Below are positions 1 through 12,600 of a stretch of 64,000 nt of DNA, one piece after another; position 1 is the stretch's first letter; every line of letters starts with the position of its first letter. Location of the stretch: NCBI GenBank assembly GCA_000469685.2, contig LS997565.1, positions 50,208,001 through 50,272,000 of the forward strand, written 5' to 3'. The translations under genes and the position numbers were made by a program. The DNA is from Haemonchus contortus (lineage: Eukaryota; Nematoda; Chromadorea; Rhabditida; Trichostrongylidae). The notes beneath the pieces are model-generated. The model was not told the DNA's origin. It made no database searches and saw nothing but the letters and a program-made list of their open reading frames with translations.

Positions 1-186
1 ACCTTGCAACTTTCGACTTTTAACATTACAGTAACCCATTTATTCTTGACTAACAGCATTTTCTTGCTATGAGGATCGTGTCCGTTCCCATTTGTGGGAT
101 TTTGCATGCCATTGCTCCCCGATGAGCACGTCGTGTCCTACTTTCGTGTAATCTGTCCTCGTAATTCGTCTCAGTGTCGCTTTTAG

Positions 187-410
187 TTGCACTACGTGTT
201 AGCTGTTGCTGGTCGTAATGCTGGTGAAGATGCGGAGCCGATTTCTGCTCGATCGTTGTCGAGAGCCAGTAGCCGTCGGTCTATACCGGAATTTATCTAT
301 CCGGATACCATCCAACAACGTGTGACCGATGAAGACTGTCCCGTCTGCCAGATCATGTTACCCAAAGGACGAAGCGGTTGTGTGCGTGTTGTCGTTGTTA
401 TTCGTCTTTA
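187..410 (+). other. Possible coding exon of unknown gene, upstream of deb-1 exon 2
   Basis: A strong acceptor (TGTCGCTTTTAG) ends at 186 and is followed by an open frame of 74 codons. Its first 55 or so codons look protein-like: serine/arginine-rich (SARSLSRASSRRS), then IPEFIYPDTIQQRV and DEDCPVCQ. A possible donor, GTAATG, lies at 411, which would give phase 2. That does not fit deb-1 exon 2, which starts in phase 0. It may therefore be the 3' part of a gene nested in or upstream of deb-1 intron 1, or chance. No family is recognised. Confidence 0.3.
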
Positions 411-631
411 GTAATGTTCTGTTCATGTATGTCAAAGAAGATGCGCATGGACTGGAAGTGACTCCATTCCATTCGTATCATATTAAGCTTTTGAGTGGCG
501 TCGTATTCGTGTAGTAGCTCTTCATGCTGCCCTAGCTGTTGCTTATCGCTTCCATGACCTAGGGCCGTCCATATTGTTGCATTTGTTTGCCCTTCAATGT
601 TAAATCCAAATGTTGAGATCTCCATTTGCAG

Positions 632-3600
632 GTGTCCCGGTTGGTGATTCTCCATGAAGAAGCCGAAGATGGAAATGCGATGCCTGATCTCACACGCCCT
701 GTCGGGGCTGTGTCAAGGGCGGTCGACAATCTCATTAAGGTACGTCTTCTTTAATGTACTTCTAATTAGCTGTTGTAATTTCGTTCCTAATCACCTCTTT
801 CTTGATTGGAGTTGCTAAAGACCTGTCTTCAAAGTCGCCCGTGGGAGTTATGATCCATCACTATCGCTTTAAGTTTCATTAGTCTGTAAATGAAAGGCTC
901 CGTTATACGGGTTTTTGAGATTAGTGAAGAGGAGGGTAATCGACCAGCCAGCGGACGGTTGTAGTTGTAAACGGTAACCGCGCTACTCATCCAGGCTGAG
1001 AAGAATGAAACAAATTTGATTTTGATGGCTTTTTGATAGTGCTGTTTAGCTCCCCCTCTAAAACAGTAGGTCCTTGTTTGTGCAAGTTGTCCGCTTCTTC
1101 ACCATTCCTTTCTTGTTCGAAAGTCCCCTGAAGGGGTCCAGTTCTCAGAGGAGCTAGAACAGTAGTTACACCAAGGGCAGGAGTTCTACGAAGTTTTCTA
1201 GTTATGTAAAGGGTTACCGCCTACATCGTAGTATAATGATGTCCCCACTCCAGAGAACGTCTATCTCCAACAGGCCGAACAATAACTATCGTACTGGCCG
1301 AACTCAGAGACATAGAAAGGAGGAAATGTCGGGAATGTTCCTGGAGTTGATGTCATTTTTGGAAACGGAAGTACGTGAAATGTGCTAGTCGTCCGTCCGG
1401 TTCCGGTCATTGCTACGATGAAGGAATGTGTCATCGTTATGCATTCGCAAGTTTCAATTACATCTGTTTGCTCGCAAGCCGCAAGCCAACAGTCGGCCCT
1501 TTATGTTGGTATTTGCCCGGACCGACGATTCTTACCAATTAGAACGGGCATAATGTGTAGAGATGATCCACTACAACTGCTTCAGACATGGGCATTGTGG
1601 AAACTCCGGAAAACATGGCACCTATCGAAGTGTAAAGAAGTTGAAATCCAGGTATTCCGTTCGTGAATGCTTCAGTCGGGTAATTGCATGACTCTTCATT
1701 CCACCCTGTCCTAACAGTCTCGGAAGTCATACCGTGTTGTGACTCGCGGCTATATACCGTGTTGTGACTCGCGGCTATTCCTGATCACTGGTAGCAGTCC
1801 GAACTTCTTCCGAGCAGTCGTAGGTCTAATAGTGGATTTATTTTGATTTTCGAAATCAAATGGGAGTCATCGTCATGCATTAAACCGTTTTCGATTGCTT
1901 GACGTAGGATACCTTATACAGGTCCAAGATGCGGAATCGGAAAATTCGGGATCGAAAAGGGGTTCGCTCATTGTTCAGCAAAGAACTGCTGTTGTTCAGA
2001 CTGACGGCTCTTCTGCAGGCTGCTGGAGTTAGCGGCTCATATTTCTGTACTGAACTTGATCCGACAGTGTAATCCCGCTGCAGGTGGAACAACACCCCAT
2101 TGAACCTTTCCTTCTTTACAATCTAATCATTTGTTAGGACCGCAAAGCATTTAAAGAATAAGTTTTTTCACGCTAAGTAATATTCCCAACTTTCTAATGT
2201 GAAGAATATACCGTACTGAGATCATTTATTAGCGTCCGGTTGGTGGTAGTTGACAGTGTGCTGGATTCCACTGACTGAAATTCTTTTGAAGGGTTCTGTT
2301 CAAGTCCTTCAAGTATTCATGCTCCTTGTACTAGTTGAGTGGTCTCAGAAGGAGAGACGAACTGGTTGGGCATTGATTTCAGGTTCGGAAATTTGGATCC
2401 ACCCGCTGTGCGCGTGCTAACTGCCTTTATAAACCACTTCTTTACCTCCACTCCTACTAAGAATGCAATTGAGACAGCTGCTGAAACCCTAGGCTGTGAA
2501 GGGTTACCAAAAACTTCCATTACAGTAGTATAGAGGAAATTCGCAAGAAATAAGTCTGTTTGTTGCTATCCCGTAAGCAGTTGGCACCTGACTGCAGGTG
2601 ATTTGCTGCGGTGGCGACAGGAGGTCGACGCTGGGTGCAGTGACGAGTCGCGTGGGCGGAAATGTCAGTTGTGGGGTGGGGCTCGCCCCCACACGCTGCA
2701 TGCCACATGTCGCTCATTGTTTTCTATAGTGATCTGAGAAGCTATCAAGTAAATGTACACCTGTGAAGATCCTAAATCCCGCGCCGATAGGCAGGAGAGG
2801 GGAAAACGGACGCATGCCCTCCTTCGCAGTACTGGATGGCCTGAAAAAAAAAACAGAAATGATGAGAGTATGAGTATGTTTGTCAAGCCAGCACCAATGG
2901 ACTCCTTCTAGGGTGTAATGATCCTCAATGACCCTCTTACGAGTGTTCACATCAGTGCCACTAGTCAGATTCTCCGGAATATCTCACACATCCTGCGACT
3001 GTGACCTTCTTAATTTATAAAAACCTTCAATGGTAGCTGGGGATTTAGAGCTTTTGTCATTCTTTTCCTCAACTAAGCCTTTGTGAAGCTGTTGAGGCTT
3101 TCGAGGCACTATCAGTGCTAGATCCACTCTTTCAGTAGCTGTTCCCACTTCCTCTCTTGGTTGCTAGCTAAAGGCATTTCCGCTGTCCGCGCAAAGTTCC
3201 ATATGTTGCCGACGAGGTGACCGAACCGGAAGCTCTGTTCTGACTGGCGCCATTCACCGTATATTTGCGCGCTTGCAAAACGCTGGGGAGTAGTAAACGC
3301 GAGACTATCCGAACCGTAATGCCCTCAGTCAACAGGCCTGACTGGACCGGTGGTGACTAGGGCGGTTAGTGCATCGACGGCCACCAACACCCGGTTGGCG
3401 GCTGCCAGGTCTATGCAACATCACCAAGAGTTTCGCCAAGAAAGTTATTCCAGCCGTCGTTATCTCCACCGTTCATACTCATATCAGGTGAGCACCAGCA
3501 CTGATTCTTTTACAAGTTCAGGTCGGCTACGATACGTGCCATTCGTCCGATGACCAGATTCTCCAACAGGACATGCCGCCGGCGTTGCAGAGAGTCGAAA

Positions 3601-6600
3601 CCAGCTCTCGACTTCTCGAAGACGCTTGTCACATGCTCAAGGTTTCAGCAACTGGATGCAGCATAGACAGGTTACCGTATAACTAAAATTCCTTGTTCCA
3701 GGGCGATCCGTTTTCGGTGCCGGCCCGGAAAAAGCTCATCGATGGCGCACGAGGAATTCTCCAAGGAACCAGCGCGCTGCTGCTTTGCTTCGATGAGTCA
3801 GAGGTTAGTGAGTCAAACTTCCGAAGGTACTTGCTTCCTTTTACGGATCAGCATCCACATGATTCATTTGTGTGGGCGGAAACTTGTCGGTAAGAAGCTC
3901 AACTGTCATTGAGGTCTGCGACACTTCTGTTTTTGACAAAAAAAACGTTTAAATAATCGTAGTCAAGCCCTATCACAACTCAAAGAAGTTAGGAAAGTGC
4001 CTAGGGCATTGTTCAAAGTTGTGCTGTTCAGGTTCGCAAAATCGTTCGTGGATGCCGGAAGGTGCTCGATTACCTGGCCGTAGCCGAGGTCATCGAAAGT
4101 ATTGACGATTTGGCTCAATTTGTCAAGGTTCGAAATCAATCCTTTTCTTTTTACACTCTTTCTTCTCAATATGTTTTATTTAAAAGTTTGTAAGGCAATT
4201 GCTAACCAGATTCTGCTGAGCCTTTGTCAGCTATCGGTCGATGCAATAGATAGCCGACCTTTTTTCTTTTTCTTTCTATTAGCTGCAGAAATGATTGCAA
4301 AACTCGTTTAAAAATTCATATAAAAGTGATTCTTTTATATGCTTTTATATGCCGTTGACAGATCTTGGTCTAGATCTAGATTCTATCTTTCATCGGATAT
4401 TTTTCTTACTACTGGTATCATTCAAGTAGGTCCTGGGTTTAGCTGTTTTGAGTCCGGGGTCAGTAGGGCTGCTCACTGGTGCAGAGATTAATTCTAGACA
4501 AAGTCTCAGAATCTGAGCAAACTTCCACCTGTTCTCTCCACCCGATTTCATCTGCGTGACACCATCAATGGGATTTCCATTAATGAATCATACCAAGAAC
4601 CAAGAGATTAAACCAAATCGTTTTCCTCGGTAATATGGCAGTTTTTGCTGTATTCTAGTAAACCCGAGTTTCAGGATATCACACCATGGCTCTCACGCGT
4701 CTCATCGGATGTATCGAATCGGCAAGCTGAACTCACTCATCAAGTCCATAGGGATATTCTATGCCGGTAAGATGACTAGCTAATATTTTTATTTTTAGTT
4801 TCCAACTTTTCTCTTGTTTTGACCTCGGCATTGTTTCTAAGAACTTGTATATTCGTTGTTTATTTGTTTGTATTTGACATGGCTGCCCATATTGCTTTTG
4901 CTAACTCGTAATTTCCTTTCTGGAAGCCAATTCCCTACGCATTTTAGTTGCTTGGATCAAATACGAACACTGTCACCGATCCTTATATGCGCTATGAAGA
5001 TATTCATCCAGATCGGACAGGATCAGCAACGTGGTCAATCTGAAGCAGCTGAGAATCGGTAATCCCTCACATTTTGATGCTTCGCCTATTTCGCTTTTAG
5101 AAGTCCCCCTTTTAAAATATGACATCGTTGACCCTTTACACTGATCTTTCTTTTGATCAATCCGAAGTGGTCGCGATATTATATGAAGTTGTTGAATTGA
5201 ACCCATTTTGAGCCTCCAAAGTTGTACACTTTTTTCTTGAGAAACATGAGGTTTTGGCTTATTCCTTTACCCGTGGTTTGCAGTCGATTTTTTGACTGGG
5301 TATCGTTTGAGCATACCGGGACCTTTCCTTTCCATATAACCCTTATCTTACTCTTCTGGATGAGGAGGAGTAAGGTGAAAAGTTGATCTATGTACTCCAT
5401 TCTTACCTGCGATATTGGCTTGAAGTTGGTTGCCTGACTTCAGGTTCGAGAAGGTTTAATCAATATTTGAGTTCACTCATTCTTCCCTACATACTTTTGT
5501 TTGCCGTAAAATAAATTTTTTAAATCATTTTTAAATTTTAGAAACTACCTGGCGGCACGAATGACCGACGAAATGCACGAGATCATCCGTGTCCTCCAAC
5601 TCACCACCTATGATGAAGACGAGTGGGATGCAGACAATGTGACGGTGATGCGTAAGGCCATGTCCGCAGCGAAATCTCTCCTGACAGCCGCACTTGATTG
5701 GCTGGGTGATCCACGAGCCCGACCTGGAGCTGTAGGAGAGAAGGTGAGTATGACCGTGTTTCACCTTGGCCGTTGTGCCCACCATATCGCTTCTACTACA
5801 GGCAATTCGTCGCATTCTTGACTATGCTGAGCGTATCGGAGCCCGAGCATTGCCTGAAGACAGTTATGCCATCAAGCGTTCGATTTCTGAGATCGCCTCG
5901 TTGACCGACGCCATCTGTGAACTGAGGAATCTGGGCCGATATGACAATGAAGGACTTGCCGTTAGCTGCGCTCAGAAACTCAAGGTGAGCTGAATCAAAG
6001 GTTCTTGTAGGGTTTGTCTAGCTGAGCTTGCGATCTTTATAGGAGTTGGTTGGCACCAAACACAGTAGCGGTATACTTCCGGATGCCCTGATGAATGCTA
6101 ACCGCTTCGGAGGAGCTAATCCGGCTCATACGGCTGGTGGGCGTTTGGAGCAGGCGCTCAGGTAAGGCTTCCTTCCTAGGCATAGTGTTTAATTACATGA
6201 ACCTAGTATTTCAAGGAAATAGGGAGGAAATATGCGTACTGTAACTGTTTTTCTTGATAATCCTATGATGTTTTGATTTATTGGCCTTCTCTAAGACCGT
6301 TTACGTTTCCTGGAACCCACTACTCTTTGACTCAGTTACTGGAATATGAATTTTTGGGGTCATCCCTTCTACCCTTTATGCTAGTTACACAGCCACATAA
6401 GCCAAACGGCATTGAGGGTCAATCCTTCGAGACCCGTTTTCACTTCCCCATTATTGATCGGTGTTCAATCAATGGAGTTGGCCAGATTTGACCAAATTGT
6501 TTTAGATGGCTAGATAATCCTGGAGTGGACGACGGTGGCCTAGGACTTCGTGCCATGAAAATGATGACAGATGATGCACGACGACTTGCTGACAGATTAA

Positions 6601-9600
6601 ATCCACAAGATCGGTGAGTTCCATCGATCCTTTGCTATCCGGTAGTTGACCCTGCCATGTACAAGCATCGTACCGTACCTGTTTAGTGGTCACCTGCTAG
6701 GCTTGTGCTCCGACATCGATCGACTAGCGAACCAGTTGGCCGATTTGGAACGGCGAGGCTTGGGTAACACCCCTGAAGCGAATGCCATCCGCCAGCAGCT
6801 GAAGGATAAACTGCGAGAATTGTCCGACTTCATGAGAAGAGTACTCACTGATCGTGTGGTTAGTCGAAGGATTCCTATAAATAGTACGGGATCCCTTGGA
6901 TCCTGGTGAAAACGGAGGTGTCGACGTTTTTTTTTCAGGTAGAGGACTTCGCTGACATTACGACTCCTCTCAAGCAGTTTGTCGAGGCTGTTCACGCCGA
7001 GCCACATGCGCCCAACAGAGAAGGAAACTTTGCTGACAAGGTGGGTGAGGGGATTTGGGCAGATCGTCAGGAGCCTCATTGTCAGACAAAATCACTAGGG
7101 CTTTTGACCATCAAAGAGGCATTTTGGAAAGCTATTTATGGAATTCCCATTAGAAGTGAAATCTCCCGTAGCCGGTACTCTACTTCCCATCATTTGACCT
7201 TTCACCTCGTTCATTCACCACGCTCTCAATTTTATCCTGTTCCATTTCAGGCTGATCGACTACGACAACATGCCAGTAGCATGACGAACACTGCTAGACT
7301 GGTAATTTCTTCTGATTCATTCTTTCATAATCTTGCTATGGAGTGGGGCTTTCCCTTGCCAGGGTTGTGCTATTCGAAAGTTATTTTTTCTGATTATTTT
7401 CTAATTTAGGTGGCCACATGTGGTCCATGCAAGAGCAAGAACACGGTCGAAGCTATTGTGGACACCGCTGAGAAGGTTTGAGATTTTTGCTTGACTATGA
7501 TTGAAAATGAATTAAAGTAAATAGTAATAATTATAATAATAATAATAAATAGTTCAAATAATGACTATGAGTGAAAATTACTTGATTTCCGGTAATTCTG
7601 ATATTAACCCCAACAAGTCAGTCCATTTAAGGTTGATCAAATGACCCCACAATTGGTGAACGCTGGAAAGATTCGTCTGCACAACCAGACTGACTCGGCC
7701 GAACAGCACTTCGAGAACTTGCACAGGTAGTTTCAGACTTGTTAGGCTAATCCCGAGCTCTGAAGATGAAATATTGAGCTGAAATATTTAGGCAATACGC
7801 GGACGCATTGCATCGTCTGCGATCTCATGTTGACGACGCCATTGACACCCATGAGTTCGTCAGGGCCAGTGAGACGGTAGGAACAAGCTCGAATTGGATC
7901 ATTTTGACTGGGGAAGGGAGAGGAGGGATCCCCCAAAAAATCTTCTGTTGTCTGTTGGCCCTAGTATAGCAACAGATCGACTGGCTGTTTTATGTTTGAA
8001 ATTCTCTACTCAATGACCTGTCTAAAGCTGAAATCAAAGATATAGTCAGACTTCTCCCCTCCCCCCCCCCCTGACTAGTTTTTCCCATTACCATCTATTC
8101 AAAGATTTATAATTCAAGGCTATGCGTCGATACACTAATCGATGTGAAGATGCGATCACAAACAACTATCCTCAAGGAATGGTCGATAATACTTCTCAGG
8201 TGAATGACAAATAATCGATTAAAAATTTCAAAAATCAGTCAATAACTCCGCATAGAGGTTTTTTGGCAATGTCAACAATATACACACGTATTTACATTTG
8301 AGTTTCTATCACTATGTGTTCTGAGGCTCGTTCCAGATCATGAATGGTCCTAGATGGGCGGAGCTTCTAGGTTGGGCGGGACTTCCCAACATGGGCACTA
8401 TAGGTTGCAGTTCGCGACGAATTTACCTTAACGATAAATTCACTTTTTTCGGTTGATTTGGAAAAAAACGGCTTCTAAAAGCCATAAATGATCACAGATT
8501 AAGATCGAATTTGTAAAAATGTGAACACAGTTCAGAGCGGTTTTTTTTAGATCGCTCGCCTCGGTAACCGTGTATTGATGACGGCACAGAACGAGGCCGA
8601 TAATTCGGAGGAGCCAGCATACTGCGATCGAGTAAACAGTGCAGCTAACCAAGTGCGCTCCGGTGAGTTTCAGATCATTCCACCCGCAGCTTCCGCCTGC
8701 GCTCATTCCCACACCTGCTCGAAGCCCGCCTCTGCCTGGAATCCAAGTTCCTCGACCCACAAACCGGCAATATGCCTTCATCTGCCAAATTTCCACTACG
8801 ATTCCCACGACGAACAGATTCGCCCAACAGTGACTATGAATTCCGCCCAATCGTGGTACCAAGTGCGATTTGTATTGAGAACGCTTCAACGGATCCACGG
8901 GTTTATATTTGTGAGTGATTTAGTAATGCATATCAGACCGATGAAAGAGCTTCTCAATTAAGCGCCTTTTTACAAATTCTGTCGGCCATTCCCTCGCCTG
9001 TGGGCATAAAAATGATCTGGAAAGAACGGAACATGTTTTCGAATAAGTCCTACTGCCAGTAGCTTCAGTACTTTCCGAATGCTCCTGTTCCGCTTCCCAT
9101 GAGACCATTTTTCGTAAGTTTTTCACGTCATTCCCTCCCTTCTCGATTTTTTGACCGTACCTTGTGGATGGGATGAGGGCCACGGTTGTATATAGGTGTA
9201 ATTTCACTGAGGTTTTACGTCCCAAATCGTTTGAAACACCATGCTGCCTGAGTTCGTAATGCACAACGTTTTGAGGTTGGGAAGATGCTTATATTATATT
9301 CTATATTCATGTTCACTCCTTTAATGAACGCCCGTTTCCAGCCATTCCACCGATGGTCACCCAGGCAAAACAAGTGGCAATCAGTCCACGCGATACTGGT
9401 GCAGCAAATGCGTGGCGCAATGCTAACGACCAATTGTTGGACTCAGTTCGAGCTGTGGGAGATGCTATCGCTGGTTTGCAGAACGGACGGCATTCAGCCA
9501 TGTATCAAGACAGCCTTAGCCGCGCCTCACCGTATCCTCCTGTGCAGGTAGTTTCTTTGACTGAACGATTGGCAATTTGCCAAGGCCATATGTCAATGTG

Positions 9601-12600
9601 TTTTCAGCAAGCTACTCAAGTCGTACGCACAATACCACCGCAAGCACCCACTCCACCCATTGTTCATAACAAGATGATCATCCGTGAGGAGATCCCTGCA
9701 CCACCAAGGCCACCACCTCCGGTTGAGATCAGCCCTCCGCCACGACCACCACCACCGCCCGAGTACGATGAGGAGGAAGAGACGAGAGCATTCTGGGAAA
9801 GGTCAGTGTCGCCTGAAAGACTTTTCCGGCTCTTTTCCCTGAAATGTCCTTTTGCAGATATCCTCTACCTCAGGCCAGCCATCAGCCGATTCTATCTGCT
9901 GCCCACTCACTACACAACGTAAGTTGCCTCGTTTTCAGGTACTTCACGTAGTAGTTGTTTTTTTTTTCCTCAAAACTAATGTTGATGTTGTACCTGACGG
10001 CTTGTTGGCAGCTGCTGCCAGCTTGCGTTCGCCCACTCCTTTCAAAGAATCGATTCCCACCATCGACTGTCCTTTACTGGAAAACTATTGGCCATATTCC
10101 AGGAGCTCAAGCAATGGTCAAGTCAGGAGAACGAGATCGTAGCCGCTGCCAAACGCATGGCTATCCTGATGGCTCGTCTATCACAACTTGTACGCGGTGA
10201 AGGTGGAACGAAGAAGGTGAGGATGGTCTGATTCTTCAGATAATTGTTACGGGGCGGAATTAGAGAGGAATGTTCAATAATGTTGTAGGCGAACATTATA
10301 CTATAAGTAAGGTGCTATAGTTAGAGATGCTGACGATATTTGGGGTGGGACCGCTGTTCGGGACAACTGTCCCTCAGAGAAGTGTCAACAAGCATTCCTA
10401 CTAAACCCCTTGCTTATCTGATAGTATAGTTGTTGTTGGCATAATGTAGTAAACATTCAGACGGGGAATAGCATCCAGATATATTGCGTATTGTTTTCGC
10501 ACACACCCAAATCGAAACAAATCCGGGGAGAGAGAAGCTGTATAGTATAAACTGACCTTTTGAAAAATGATTTGTCGGGTGTATTTGTGACAGTTGCCTG
10601 GTATTCTCCATAAGACTTCTTGTATAATAAGTAGATAAGTATTATAGAAATCATGAGGTCATGTTCGGATCACCTCCATGATAAGTATCTTTTATACAGT
10701 AGATCCATTTCGTTGCAGGACCTCATTGAATGCGCTAAAGCGATCGCCGATTCAAGTGAAGAAGTCACCCGACTGGCAGTACATCTCGCTCGCCTCTGCA
10801 CGGATCTCAAGATGCGAATGGTAATTTGCCCCTGGAAATCTTTTTGGAATTAATATCATCGACTAATGATTAGGAGAACGACAGCGTTCGTACGGATTTA
10901 GAGTAATATTCTGTTGTATTTGTCAAAATTCGAAGTGTTTATGTGGCCGGTGTTGTGCGCTTTTTAGACGATGAGTTTGCTGCAAACTGCATTACTGTCG
11001 CCTAAACCTACACCCCGAAGAAACGCCGGGCGAGTTGTCGCGAGACATTTGTCAAGTTTTTGGACATTTGTCAACTATATGGCTTGTGAACCAAGCAATT
11101 CGTTGCGGGACCCACGCTATCGACTCTCGTTTCATTTTGGCTCTACTTAGGGATTGCTGTTCGAAGAAATGATGTTAAGGGTGTCCGCACCCATGAGATA
11201 TCCGAAATTAAGGGAAAAGATGGCAATATACGTTGTTTGAAAGGTAAGCTGTCGTTTTGTTAAGGAATATTGGCTTTTTACCGAGTAGAAACCTCCTCTG
11301 AATCGCTGGCACCTGGCAACATGAAGAAGTAGGGAGAACCAAGATTTGCATTCTTACTGCTTCCCTCGGAGAAAATGACGTTGTTTTAGGATCAGCATTG
11401 TATAATTGGAATAAATGTAGTCCTAGGTCACCACATAAAAGCGAAAGGCAGGAGTACACCGCTTCGTCTCACAAGACATTGTACTGGCTCAAAATGGCTT
11501 TCAAATACATTGCGGTCACGAATGAATGTTCATTACCTGGCATGTTGCTAGACGGTATCCTGCGCTCCACTTCCCTTTTCAACCTAATAACCATGGGAGG
11601 CTTTCAGAAAATGGCATCAAATCGCATAGAGAAAAGAACTTCCAAAAAGAGTGCCATTTCGCTTCGAACCGCATTGAAACCATACAATTAGATCAAAAGA
11701 AAACATGCACGTCATTTTCAATTATTTAAGAGGTCGTTTGAAATGAGTAAGGTTGTAATTGATATCTGTCTTTTAGTCTATTTTTACTGATGAGCCTTTT
11801 CCCGTGACGTAGTCTTGATTTCGAACATCACTCCATTTCAATCAAACGTTTTATGGTTGCTTAATCTTACTGGTTGGGTTATTAGTGTTAGTGTAATACA
11901 ATCGTAATCAATGTATTGTGGCTATCTACACAGTGAACCGTTGGAAAACCGTTCTAGGTTACAGCTTTTATGACATCTTGGAAAGAGGAGGCACAAAAGC
12001 TCACGATAATAGTCCTGCTCTCCAGTAAGTGTATCACTTCTGTCCAAAGAAAAGAACTGCTTAGTGAAATTTGGACTGAAATGGAAATATTTGCCATTCC
12101 GGATCCCCGTTTCCACATTCTTCGAGAAAGGTTTTTCGTAAAGCTCTCCTCTTTCGACGGTTCGACCCTTCTTTTCGGAAGTTCCCTCCCAAAACTCCTT
12201 ATAACCTCTTTGAACCACGTACATTGCCATCTTTTCCTTTAAATTCGGATCTTTCATGGGTGCGGGCACGTTTAATATCATTTCTTCCAATACCAATTCA
12301 TGAGAAGCGCCAAAATGAAGCCACAGTAAAGGAATGATGGCGTGGGTCCCGCAACGAACTACATTCAAACCGTGGGCATCTTGCCAAAAAACTCGCCCGG
12401 CGTTTCTTCAGGGTGTAGGTTTAGGCGACAGTAACTGCATTCCACCGCTTGTAAGAGACGAAGAATTCGGCTAGAATTAGAGATGCAGAGACCACTTTGG
12501 AGGAAATACTCGCTAATTTGCGACGATTATGTGAATTTTTGCATTTCAGGCTCTCCTTCAAATGGCCGAACGTATACCAACGATAGCCACTCAGCTCAAA

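Noticed and set aside
11398..11729. Plus-strand frames in deb-1 intron
   Set aside because: Within the spacer of the inverted repeat pair; not conserved in composition, no recognisable protein.
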